Of a DNA stretch of 64,000 nucleotides, positions 49,511-57,366 are shown in pieces (the stretch's first letter is position 1; each line of letters starts with the position of its first letter). Under the pieces are notes generated by a model that searched no databases, was not told the DNA's origin, and was given only the letters and a program-made list of their open reading frames with translations. This stretch comes from a virus, in the IMG/VR virus record IMGVR_UViG_3300046004_002544, positions 1-64,000 of that record. One strand, 5' to 3'. A program made the translations under genes and the position numbers.

Positions 49511-50047
49511 ATGAGGATCAGCATCGATCGCACGGACAGGGCTTACGACCTGGCCAAGGCCAAGAAAGTCGCCCAGGTCACCCTGGACGGCAAGAAGGTC
49601 GCCGCCGTGACCGCCGACGACGAGGAAGGCCTGGTCCGGTACTACCTCCAGGACCCCCAGACCGGCAGCCTGATCCAGGGCGGAGACGGCCAGCCCCAGG
49701 TCATCGAGGCCCGGGGCAAGGTCGTCATCGAGATGCGCAAGGACGACCGAGCCTGGTCCAAGGACAACGTCCGGGAGACCAAGGTGGAGGTCGGGCGCCA
49801 GCAGGATGGCTCGGTCCACGTCCTGGTCCACTCCTGGGCGCGGCCTGGGGCCATCAAGCGGGTGAAGATCGAGGGCGACATGCCCACCGGTCACGCCCTG
49901 GTGCAGAAGGTCGGGATCGCCGCAGGCCATGGGGCTGAGCTGCTGTGCGAGCAGTTTGGCGACCGGCTGGACCCAGGCGAGTGCGCCAGGGCCGCCATGG
50001 AACAGGCCTCCATGATGATCGCCGACGAGCGCGCCACCCGTCACTGA
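49511..50047 (+). CDS. Hypothetical protein between terS and terL (178 aa)
   Basis: The protein is beta-rich and charged (KKVAQVTLDGKKVAAVTADD, ARGKVVIEMRKDDRAWSKDN), with a helical C-terminus (GHALVQKVGIAAGHGAELL). It begins 4 bp after terS. No family is recognised; its neighbours suggest a virion or packaging accessory role. Confidence 0.65.
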   Translation: MRISIDRTDRAYDLAKAKKVAQVTLDGKKVAAVTADDEEGLVRYYLQDPQTGSLIQGGDGQPQVIEARGKVVIEMRKDDRAWSKDNVRETKVEVGRQQDGSVHVLVHSWARPGAIKRVKIEGDMPTGHALVQKVGIAAGHGAELLCEQFGDRLDPGECARAAMEQASMMIADERATRH

Positions 50048-50085
50048 CGGCCCGCGGGCCTCCCGCCGTACGGCATCCGTCGGCG

Positions 50086-50451
50086 ATGGCAAGGACTCCC
50101 CGCTACGACATCCAACTGGACGCAGGAGCTGTCTGGGACGCCGACTTCAGGCCCAAGCGGGCCGGAGTCGCATGGTCCTGGGTCGGCTACAGCGCGTCCC
50201 TGATCGTTCTCGGCGAGGACGGTAGCACGCTGCTCGAGCTCACCGCCGAGAACGGCGTGACGCCGACCACGGCTGCCCTGTACGTGCCCGACGATCGTGT
50301 CTGCGTCCGGCTGACCGAGGTGCAGACCCTGGCCCTCCACGCGGTCACCGGGCCCAAGACCTGGCAGCTCGACTACACCGACACAACCGGCAGGGAGAGG
50401 CGCCTCGTGGCAGGCGCCCTGACGTCCCGCCGCGGCAAGCAGGGGCTGTAG
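50086..50451 (+). CDS. Hypothetical virion-type protein (121 aa)
   Basis: The ATG at 50086 gives a small all-beta protein (YDIQLDAGAVWDADF, GYSASLIVLGEDGSTLLEL, WQLDYTDTTGRERRLVAGAL), similar in style to baseplate or fibre-associated sandwiches. It is followed one base later by the next gene. No family is recognised. Confidence 0.65.
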   Translation: MARTPRYDIQLDAGAVWDADFRPKRAGVAWSWVGYSASLIVLGEDGSTLLELTAENGVTPTTAALYVPDDRVCVRLTEVQTLALHAVTGPKTWQLDYTDTTGRERRLVAGALTSRRGKQGL

Positions 50452-50452
50452 C

Positions 50453-50899
50453 ATGGCAGACGACGTTCTCGAGATCATCCGCGACGGCACCGCCGAGGCA
50501 ACCCTGGAGGTGCTCATCCCCGGGCCTGCCGCTGGCCAGGCCGGCCGATCGGTTCGGGTCCCCATCTTCTTCCCCGGCGCCTACCTCGTCAACGAGTGCC
50601 TGTACGTCCTGGAAGTCCCGGACGACTGCACCCTGTCCGAGCTGCTGAGCGAATGCGGGAGCCTGGTGGCCCCCACGACGGACTTCGTGGTGGCGATCCG
50701 CAAGTCCACGGACAACACCACGGACCCTCTCCTGGGCACCACCTGGGGCACTTTCACGGTCCTAGCGGGCGAACGCGCTGGCTCCGCTGATTGGCCCGAT
50801 GGCGCACTGGTGGCCGGTAACGTGCTCGCCTTCATCGCCCCAGGGACCCTGGACGCGACCCAGGCGGGCTTCTTCGCAACCCTGAGGGGCACCACCTAG
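50453..50899 (+). CDS. Hypothetical virion-type protein (148 aa)
   Basis: This acidic all-beta protein (SVRVPIFFPGAYLVNECL, then TTDFVVAIRKSTDNTTDP and VLAFIAPGTLDATQAGFF) follows the previous gene by one base, and the next ATG follows its stop directly. Thr/Gly-rich strands recall phage decoration or fibre proteins. No family is recognised. Confidence 0.65.
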   Translation: MADDVLEIIRDGTAEATLEVLIPGPAAGQAGRSVRVPIFFPGAYLVNECLYVLEVPDDCTLSELLSECGSLVAPTTDFVVAIRKSTDNTTDPLLGTTWGTFTVLAGERAGSADWPDGALVAGNVLAFIAPGTLDATQAGFFATLRGTT

Positions 50900-51304
50900 A
50901 TGGCCATCCAGCTCTCCGTCTCCGCGCGGAACAACCGCCAGGACAGCATTGAGACGACCGTCGGTACGGCGCCCAAGCTGCAACTGCGCACCGGCGCCCC
51001 GCCGGCCAACTGTGCGGCGGCCGATAGCGGGACGCTGATCTGCGAGATCACCCTGCCCTCCGACTGGGCCGCCGCCGCATCGGCTGGCGCCAAGGCCAAG
51101 TCGGGCACCTGGCAGGGCACCGCGGTCGCGGCCGGCGTCGTCGCCCACTTCCGTCTCAAGGACAGCGCCGGCACGACCTGCCACATGCAGGGCACCGTGA
51201 CGGACACCGGCGGCGGTGGTGACGCGACGATCGACAACGACGACGTCAATACCGGCCAGGTCATCACGGTGACCAGCTGGACCACCACCGATGCGAACGC
51301 CTAG
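50900..51304 (+). CDS. Conserved virion-associated protein (134 aa)
   Basis: The start MAIQLSVSARNNRQDSIETT, followed by LQLRTGAPPANCAAADSG, then LPSDWAAAASAGAKAKSGTW and a final beta segment, is the pattern of a family common among siphovirus structural genes. Its exact place in the virion is not known to me. The stop is eight bases before the next start. Confidence 0.7.
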   Translation: MAIQLSVSARNNRQDSIETTVGTAPKLQLRTGAPPANCAAADSGTLICEITLPSDWAAAASAGAKAKSGTWQGTAVAAGVVAHFRLKDSAGTTCHMQGTVTDTGGGGDATIDNDDVNTGQVITVTSWTTTDANA

Positions 51305-51312
51305 GAGGGCAC

Positions 51313-51495
51313 ATGAACGTCTCCCGTAAGATGGAGCTGCTCTCGGCGTCGCTCGAGAGCATCATCACCCACTCCGACGAGGACGGCGCGGTCCGCAAGG
51401 CCGCCCTGGACAACGTCATCGCCTCGTGCGAAGCGGGCAAGACCCGCGTCGACGCCGAGGTCACCGCCAAGATCGCGGCCCTCACCGAGGGCTAG
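51313..51495 (+). CDS. Small helical protein (60 aa)
   Basis: The ATG with GGAGG upstream gives MNVSRKMELLSASLESIITH, then AVRKAALDNVIASCEAGKTR and a short tail. It is entirely helical. It lies within the structural cluster between TerS and TerL. No family is recognised. Confidence 0.65.
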   Translation: MNVSRKMELLSASLESIITHSDEDGAVRKAALDNVIASCEAGKTRVDAEVTAKIAALTEG

Positions 51496-51512
51496 CCCTC
51501 CAGGGAGGCCTC

Positions 51513-53429
51513 ATGGCCGGCCGCAGCATTGTAGGCAACCACATCGCCGGCGGCGGCAGCGGGGTCACCGCGGTGGAAAGCTACGCCACTCTCGGCTTGG
51601 CGACGCTTGGAGCAAGCGTCGCTGAGACGGAGGCGCGAATTGGCGTCGCCGGCTGGTTCGAGCGCTTTGGTGCGCTTTACAGCTCAAACTCCAGCGCCAC
51701 CCGCCAGATTGGCCTATACGTCAACGGCGTAAGGGCAGCTGAGTGGACCGGGATCACGGGCTCAGGCGCTGGGGCCTTTGTCGACAGCGCCCAGTCAGTT
51801 GCCCCCGTGGCGGTCGTCGCTGATGACTACGTGTCTCTCAGCCGGCGCAACTTGCTGGGTAACGCTACCTGGCGAGCTCAGTGGGCGGTGTTCCGAGCCG
51901 CCACCTCCTGCACGATCGCTGTGGCAGGTATCAGTAGCGGGCTGCCGTTCTCTTCGTCCAGTACAAGCCGCTCGTTCGGCGTCATAGGCCACCAAGCGGT
52001 CTACACCGACAACAACACCCTCTCTGAGACGGAGTTCCCAGACGGGGGCACCGCCCGGGCGCCCTTTATCCATGTGGCGACCAATGCCAATTCCGACACC
52101 ACGGTCATTGAGCTGTACGCCGACGGCGTCGCCACTGGCTTCAAACTCGACGTGCCAGCCGGGTACACGGGCATGTTTGCCCCATCCGTCTCTCCCTACA
52201 CCGTAGCCGACGGAGCCAAGCTTCGCTGGCGCGTGACGAAGGGGGCCGGCGGGTCCACCTTCTCTTGGACCTTCATTGGCTTCACGCTGGAGCATGCGTC
52301 CAACAAGTCCCTGCTGGCCGTTCGCTTTGGCGCCGGCGCCAACCGGACCGGCACGGCGACTGTGCACTACGTGCCCCTCATCAACCGGGGCCTGTTCACC
52401 ACCACCGTCGAAGCCGACGTGGTTATGAAGCTGGGCTTTGCAGGGCGTCTGTCCCTGCTCAAGGTGCTGACCGCAGCCCCAGCCTATGACTGCGTTATCA
52501 CCCTGCGAAAGAACGGGGTGGACACAGCCCTGACGGTGACCCGAGCCAACGGCGCTGCCCAAGGCTGGACCGAAGACGCCTCAAACACCGTGGACTTCGG
52601 CCCTGAGGACGAGCTGAGCCTCTCGGTGGTGGGCGGCACCTCGGGCAACTGCCAGTTCCACTGCATCCAGATGACCCTGGAGGACCTGTCGAACGACGCC
52701 GCGGCGACGATCACCCTGGGCGACATGACCGGGGCGGGAACGATCACGGCGGATCAAGGAGTCGTCCTGGCGCAGACCCTGGGGAGCATGCTCCTGACGA
52801 GCACGGCGACGAACGCCATCTCGGCCGCCCTGGCGCAGACCCTGGGCAGCATCTCTCTGGGCTCGGCCATCATCGCGGCCCCCCTGACCGCCACCCTGGC
52901 AAAGACCCTGGGCGCTGTGACCCTATCCGCTCAGGCGACCCTGGGCCAGAACGTGGCCTTGGCCAAGACCCTCGGAGCTGCGACCCTGGCTTCGGCCATG
53001 GGTGCGCCCCTGAACGTTGTCCTGGCGCAGACCCTGGGCAGCATCGCCCTGGCTGGCGTCGCCACCGCGGGCGATCGGGTCACCTTGGCAAAGACCCTGG
53101 GCGCTGCAACCCTGGCCGCCCAGGCAACTGTGGACCAAGGTCTCACCCTGGTGCGTACCCTGGGCGCTGTGACCCTGGCGGCGCAAGCCTCGACGCCCGT
53201 GGGCGCCGTGCTGTCAGCGGTCCTGGCGCCGATGGTGCTCTCGGGAGCGGTCAGCTCGCCTTTGGCGGCCAGCCTGGCCAAAACCCTGGGCGCCATGACC
53301 CTCCTGGGCTCCGCACAGGCCCCTCTGTCGGCCACCCTGGTCAAGACCCTAGGCGGACTGCTCCTGGGCGCCACGGTGCGTCTGGAGCGGACGTACCGGC
53401 GTCGCTACCTCTCCTGGCTGGTCTACTAG
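51513..53429 (+). CDS. Virion protein with C-terminal 21-residue repeats (638 aa)
   Basis: I chose the ATG at 51513 with GGGAGG. Residues 1-410 contain several beta-sandwich-like parts (IGLYVNGVRAAEWTGITG, then TFSWTFIGFTLEH). From residue 419 come nine to ten repeats of 21 residues with the core LAKTLGAATLAAQA, ending in a basic RRRYLSWLVY tail. Regular short beta repeats with Leu at fixed places suggest a solenoid or fibre stalk. A receptor-binding or head-fibre role is plausible. Confidence 0.65.
   Translation: MAGRSIVGNHIAGGGSGVTAVESYATLGLATLGASVAETEARIGVAGWFERFGALYSSNSSATRQIGLYVNGVRAAEWTGITGSGAGAFVDSAQSVAPVAVVADDYVSLSRRNLLGNATWRAQWAVFRAATSCTIAVAGISSGLPFSSSSTSRSFGVIGHQAVYTDNNTLSETEFPDGGTARAPFIHVATNANSDTTVIELYADGVATGFKLDVPAGYTGMFAPSVSPYTVADGAKLRWRVTKGAGGSTFSWTFIGFTLEHASNKSLLAVRFGAGANRTGTATVHYVPLINRGLFTTTVEADVVMKLGFAGRLSLLKVLTAAPAYDCVITLRKNGVDTALTVTRANGAAQGWTEDASNTVDFGPEDELSLSVVGGTSGNCQFHCIQMTLEDLSNDAAATITLGDMTGAGTITADQGVVLAQTLGSMLLTSTATNAISAALAQTLGSISLGSAIIAAPLTATLAKTLGAVTLSAQATLGQNVALAKTLGAATLASAMGAPLNVVLAQTLGSIALAGVATAGDRVTLAKTLGAATLAAQATVDQGLTLVRTLGAVTLAAQASTPVGAVLSAVLAPMVLSGAVSSPLAASLAKTLGAMTLLGSAQAPLSATLVKTLGGLLLGATVRLERTYRRRYLSWLVY
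52767..53378 (+). repeat. Tandem 63-bp coding repeats (21-residue solenoid-like units)
   Basis: About nine to ten units of 63 bp occur in frame, each encoding L-A-K/Q-T-L-G-x-x-x-L with a variable second half. The units are diverged at DNA level, but GACCCTGGGC recurs at near-regular 63-bp steps. Repeat number could change by recombination. Confidence 0.8.
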
Positions 53430-53436
53430 TGCCAGG

Positions 53437-54921
53437 ATGTCGCTGCAGGACCTAGAGACCAAACCCAAGATCGTGCTCGGCCCTGATGGCCAGGAGCTGG
53501 AACAGGTCTGGAAGCCCCAGGAGGGCTCCCAGGAGCTGTTCCTGACCTGCCCAGTGTTCGAGTGCCTGTACGAAGGCACCCGCGGCCCAGGCAAGACCGA
53601 TGCCCTGCTCATGGACTTCGCCCAGGGCGTCGGCAGGGGCTACGGGCCGGAGTGGCGCGGCGTCCTGTTCCGCAAGACCTACCCCGAGCTCGCCGACGTG
53701 GTCGCAAAGACCCAGAAGTGGTTCCGCCGCATCTTCCCAGGCGCCGAGTTCAACAAGTCCGACTACACCTGGACCTTCCCCGACGGTGAGCAGCTCCTCC
53801 TGCGACACGCCAAGACGGTCGACGACTACTGGAAGTACCACGGCCACGCCTATCCCTGGATCGGCTGGGAGGAGCTCACCAACTGGGCGGACGACGCCCT
53901 GTACCGCAAGATGATGTCCTGCTGCCGCTCGACCAATCCGAGCATCCCCAGGAAGTACCGAGCGACCTGCAACCCCTACGGCGTTGGCCACAACTGGGTC
54001 AAGCGGCGCTTCCGCCTGCCCCACAGCCGCGGCGTCATCATCAAGGACTCGGTCGACCAGGACGGCAACCCCGAGCCCTGGCGCGTCCCGATCCATGGCT
54101 CGCTCCACGAGAACCGCATCCTCCTGGACGCCGACCCCGAGTACATCATGCGCCTGCGGGCTTCGGCTCGCAACAGGGCTGAGCTGCGTGCCTGGCTTGA
54201 GGGAGCGTGGGACATCGTCGCCGGCGGCATGCTGGACGACGTCTGGGAGCCGAAGGTGCACGTCGTGGCGCCCTTCCGGGTGCCCCGCACCTGGCGCGTC
54301 GACCGGTCCTTTGACTGGGGCTCGAGCCACCCCTTCAGCGTGGGCTGGTGGGCGGAGAGCGACGGGACGGACGTCATCTACCCCGACGGGACGGTCAGGA
54401 AGACCGTGCGCGGCGACCTGTACCGCATCCATGAGTGGTATGGCTGCTCGCCGAGGGAGCCGAACGTCGGCCTCAACATGCTGGCCGCCGACGTGGCCAC
54501 AGGCATCGTGGCGCGCGAAGCAGCCATGCTCGAGAGCGGCCTCATCTCCACGCGGGTCAACCCCGGGCCAGCCGACAGCGCGATCAGGTCGAGCGACAAC
54601 GGCCCCTCGGTCGAGCGGGACATGCAGTCCAAGGGCGTCGTGTGGACGATGGCCGACAAGGGCCCGGGCTCACGTGTGCAAGGTTGGGAACAGCTGCGCA
54701 AGCTGCTCAAGGGGGCGATCCCTGAGGAGGGCAAGCCCCGCGAGCACCGCGGGATGTTCTTCTTTCGGACCTGCGAGAACTCGATCCAGCTGCTACCCGT
54801 CCTGCCTCGGGACGACAAGAACCTAGACGACGTCGACACCGATGCGGAAGACCACATCGGTGACGAGGTGCGCTACAAGGCCCGCGGCGAGCGCAAGGCG
54901 GTCAAGCAGACCGACTTCTAG
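53437..54921 (+). CDS. terL: Terminase large subunit
   Basis: The 494-aa motor protein has Walker A as EGTRGPGKT at residues 46-54, a Walker B-like WIGWEELTNW, and coupling segment RATCNPYG. The nuclease domain starts with the RSFDWGSSHPFS acid motif and has later acids (PADSAI, DAEDHIGDEVRY). It cuts and pumps DNA into the head. It lies after six non-terminase genes, and its last codons overlap the end of a convergent minus-strand gene. Confidence 0.9.
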   Translation: MSLQDLETKPKIVLGPDGQELEQVWKPQEGSQELFLTCPVFECLYEGTRGPGKTDALLMDFAQGVGRGYGPEWRGVLFRKTYPELADVVAKTQKWFRRIFPGAEFNKSDYTWTFPDGEQLLLRHAKTVDDYWKYHGHAYPWIGWEELTNWADDALYRKMMSCCRSTNPSIPRKYRATCNPYGVGHNWVKRRFRLPHSRGVIIKDSVDQDGNPEPWRVPIHGSLHENRILLDADPEYIMRLRASARNRAELRAWLEGAWDIVAGGMLDDVWEPKVHVVAPFRVPRTWRVDRSFDWGSSHPFSVGWWAESDGTDVIYPDGTVRKTVRGDLYRIHEWYGCSPREPNVGLNMLAADVATGIVAREAAMLESGLISTRVNPGPADSAIRSSDNGPSVERDMQSKGVVWTMADKGPGSRVQGWEQLRKLLKGAIPEEGKPREHRGMFFFRTCENSIQLLPVLPRDDKNLDDVDTDAEDHIGDEVRYKARGERKAVKQTDF

Positions 54922-55121
54922 AGCAGGTAGGTCTCCGCCCACGAGGCGACGGGCGCCGGCCACGGTTCGTCCGTGCGCAGCGGGTCGCAGGGCATGCGCG
55001 TGTTGAGGACAAGGTCCGCAGCCATCCCATAGATGTCAACGGCGGCGGGGCGTGAGATCACGCTCGTGGGGTCGTCGTAGTAGCCCTCGACGAGGGCGAG
55101 GACTTCTTTGCGTTCAGCCAT
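54918..55121 (-). CDS. Small hypothetical protein, last gene of an antisense cassette (67 aa)
   Basis: The ATG at 55121 gives RKEVLALVEGYYDDPTSVIS, then PAAVDIYGMAADLVLNTRM and a Trp/Pro-rich tail. It overlaps the terL stop by four bases in antisense. It is the third gene behind promoter copy e. No terminator is visible, so its transcript may run into terL antisense. Confidence 0.65.
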   Translation of the reverse strand: MAERKEVLALVEGYYDDPTSVISRPAAVDIYGMAADLVLNTRMPCDPLRTDEPWPAPVASWAETYLL

Positions 55122-55122
55122 T

Positions 55123-55428
55123 TCAGCTTTCCTTGATCTTGAGCAGGACCCGTTGAGCGGTCTGCGGAGTGGCGGGGAGGTAGACGAGGTCCATGTAGGG
55201 CGCGACGTAGACCTGTGCGCCCTCAGCAATGTTCTTGAGGGGCATGCGGACGTCACGGCCAGAGGCCTTGATGTGGCCAATCATGGCGTTGAGCGCCCGT
55301 TGGACGTGGGGCCCATCAGCGTGCGAGCGGTCCATCATGCGGACCTTGCCGCCGGGAACGCAGACCTGCTCGCTAGGAAACAGTCTGATCCCCTTGGGGG
55401 TGTAGCGGGCGTAGATGAAGATGGCCAT
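55123..55428 (-). CDS. Small hypothetical protein (101 aa)
   Basis: The product (MAIFIYARYTPKGIRLFPSE, then HVQRALNAMIGHIKASGRDV and VYVAPYMDLVYLPATP) is a compact alpha/beta protein. It is the second gene of the cassette, one base before the next gene. No family is recognised. Confidence 0.7.
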   Translation of the reverse strand: MAIFIYARYTPKGIRLFPSEQVCVPGGKVRMMDRSHADGPHVQRALNAMIGHIKASGRDVRMPLKNIAEGAQVYVAPYMDLVYLPATPQTAQRVLLKIKES

Positions 55429-55437
55429 GAGGGCCCC

Positions 55438-55611
55438 CTAGGCGACGTGGATGTTGATCTTTTCGAAGGGGAAATCTTGCCCCGGGTAGGCCTTTTCAAG
55501 GGCGGCCTTGGCGCTGTCGTATTGAGCGAGCAGGCTGGTGGCCCACGAGTCAAAAGTCGTCTCAAAGTGCTCGCCCGAGGGGGCGGTGTAAGTGGCAGTG
55601 ACGCGGTTCAT
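55438..55611 (-). CDS. Small hypothetical protein, first gene of antisense cassette (57 aa)
   Basis: The ATG at 55611 follows the conserved leader GTCAAAAACGGAGAGACCCT and opens 57 codons: MNRVTATYTAPSGEHFETTF, then WATSLLAQYDSAKAALEKAY and a short strand. The leader is nearly identical to that of the 49-aa gene at 62209-62358. No family is recognised. Confidence 0.75.
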   Translation of the reverse strand: MNRVTATYTAPSGEHFETTFDSWATSLLAQYDSAKAALEKAYPGQDFPFEKINIHVA

Positions 55612-55637
55612 AGGGTCTCTCCGTTTTTGACTTTCCC

Positions 55638-55666
55638 AGTATGCGCCTGCGTCCCAGGATCGTAAA
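55638..55666 (-). promoter_or_regulatory. Promoter of the TTTACR-17-CATACT family (copy e)
   Basis: On the minus strand -35 is TTTACG (55666-55661), the spacer 17 bp and -10 CATACT (55643-55638). Upstream lies GTGGCCTTGGCCGCGTTTTTT; downstream the leader matches copy f almost base for base to the start codon. Confidence 0.88.
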
Positions 55667-55762
55667 CAGAAAAAACGCGGCCAAGGCCACTTTAGGAACG
55701 ACGGCCCGCACTGGCTACTCGCGCGCGTACCCTCGGCTCCATCCTATCCATCGGAGGCCGCC

Positions 55763-57358
55763 TTGGCACGGTACGAGAACAGCGACAGCGGCAAGCCCGG
55801 GAAGCCCTACCAGGCGCAGGCCGTAGACGACGCGGTGGCCAAGCCCTCCCCTGTCCACGACGCCATGTGCAAGCGCTGGGCGGTCATCCGCACCGTGCTC
55901 GGTGGAACCGAGGCCATGCGGGACGCGGGCAAAGACATGCTGCCCATGCATCCCTATGAGAGTGAGGATGCCTGGAAGAGCCGCCGCGACGGCGCGGTCC
56001 TCGACAACTACACCAGGCGCACCCTGGACACACTCGTGGGCAAAGCCTTCCGCGAGCCGCCGGCTCCAGGCGACGACGTCCCGGAGGTCCTGCTCACCTT
56101 CCTTGAGGACGTCGACGGTGAGGGCACCGGCTTCGCGACCTTCTCACGCGGGTATTTCCGCAGCGGCGTGCGGGACGCGGTGGCCTACCTCCTGGTCGAC
56201 CACACGGCCGCCCAACCCCGTGAAGATGGCCAGCCCCGCACCAAGGCGGATGACGCCAGGGACGGTCTGAGGCCCTTCTGGCGCGTGATCGACGGGGTCG
56301 ACATGATCGGCCCACCCCAGATGGTCATGCAAGGTGGGCAACTCCGGCCTGTGCTCGTCCGCTTCCGCGATGACGAGCTGCAGCCCGATGGCGACTTCGG
56401 CGAGAAGCTGGTCGAGCGTGTCAAGGTCCTGCGCCCTGGCTCCTGGGAGGTCTGGGAGAAGCAGGCGGGCACCAAGGGCGCCAAGCCCAAGTGGGTCCTG
56501 GCCGATGGTGGGTCCACCTCCCTGGACTTCATCCCCCTCATCCAGTTCTACACCGACAAGGAGGGCATCGGCGAAGGCCGGCCGCCGCTCCTCGACCTGG
56601 CTCACATGAACGTGCGCCACTGGGTCTCGACGGCTGACCAGAACAACATTCTCACGGTCTCCCGCTTCCCCATGCTCGCCGTGTCCGGCGTGCAGAGCGA
56701 CGAGAACGGGACGGGCGCCGGCCAGATCGTCATCGGTCCGCGCAAGCTGCTCACCACCGCCGACCCGCAGGCGAAAATCTACTTCGTCGAGCACACCGGC
56801 TCCGCGGTCAACTCCGGCAAGGACGACCTCGAGCGGCTCGAGGAGCGGATGAGCTCCTACGGCGCCGAGTTCCTGACCAAGAAGACCGGGACGCAGTCGG
56901 CGACCGGTCGCGCCCTGGACGGCGCCGAGGCCATCAGCCAGCTGCAGGCCTGGGGCCTTGACTTCAAGGACGCCCTCGAGTTGGCCCTCAAGTACACGGG
57001 CATCTATCTCGGCCTCAAAGGCGAGAATGAAGCCGGCACAATCGAGTTCGAGGTCGACCAGGACGTGGACGTGTCCGAGCCCGCTGAGCTGGGCTCGCTG
57101 GACGCGGCCCGCACCCGCAAGGACATCAGCCGCAAGGCCTGGGCCGCGGAGATGAAGCGCCGCGGCATCCTCTCCGAGGAGTACGACGTCGACGACGACC
57201 AGGAAGAGATCGACCAGGAGGCTCCGCCTCCGGGCACGGGTCTCGACGGCATGGTCGGTCCCGATGGGACTGTACAGGAGAAGCCACTGGCGGCTGAGGG
57301 TGACCCGGCCAAGAAGCCAAAGACGAAGCCGGGCGCCGAGAAGCCGCCCAAGGAGTGA
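55763..57358 (+). CDS. Portal protein (DUF4055 type)
   Basis: The TTG at 55763 with GGAGG gives 531 aa. The pattern PYESEDAWKSRRDGAVLDNY, then LDTLVGKAFREPP, SRGYFRSGVRDAVAYLLVDH and PLIQFYTDKEG matches DUF4055 portal-like proteins. The C-terminus is acidic then Lys/Pro-rich. A dodecameric portal is expected at the packaging vertex. The MuF gene follows by 8 bp, and the antisense cassette lies between terL and this gene. Confidence 0.82.
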   Translation: MARYENSDSGKPGKPYQAQAVDDAVAKPSPVHDAMCKRWAVIRTVLGGTEAMRDAGKDMLPMHPYESEDAWKSRRDGAVLDNYTRRTLDTLVGKAFREPPAPGDDVPEVLLTFLEDVDGEGTGFATFSRGYFRSGVRDAVAYLLVDHTAAQPREDGQPRTKADDARDGLRPFWRVIDGVDMIGPPQMVMQGGQLRPVLVRFRDDELQPDGDFGEKLVERVKVLRPGSWEVWEKQAGTKGAKPKWVLADGGSTSLDFIPLIQFYTDKEGIGEGRPPLLDLAHMNVRHWVSTADQNNILTVSRFPMLAVSGVQSDENGTGAGQIVIGPRKLLTTADPQAKIYFVEHTGSAVNSGKDDLERLEERMSSYGAEFLTKKTGTQSATGRALDGAEAISQLQAWGLDFKDALELALKYTGIYLGLKGENEAGTIEFEVDQDVDVSEPAELGSLDAARTRKDISRKAWAAEMKRRGILSEEYDVDDDQEEIDQEAPPPGTGLDGMVGPDGTVQEKPLAAEGDPAKKPKTKPGAEKPPKE

Positions 57359-57366
57359 GGCGGTAG

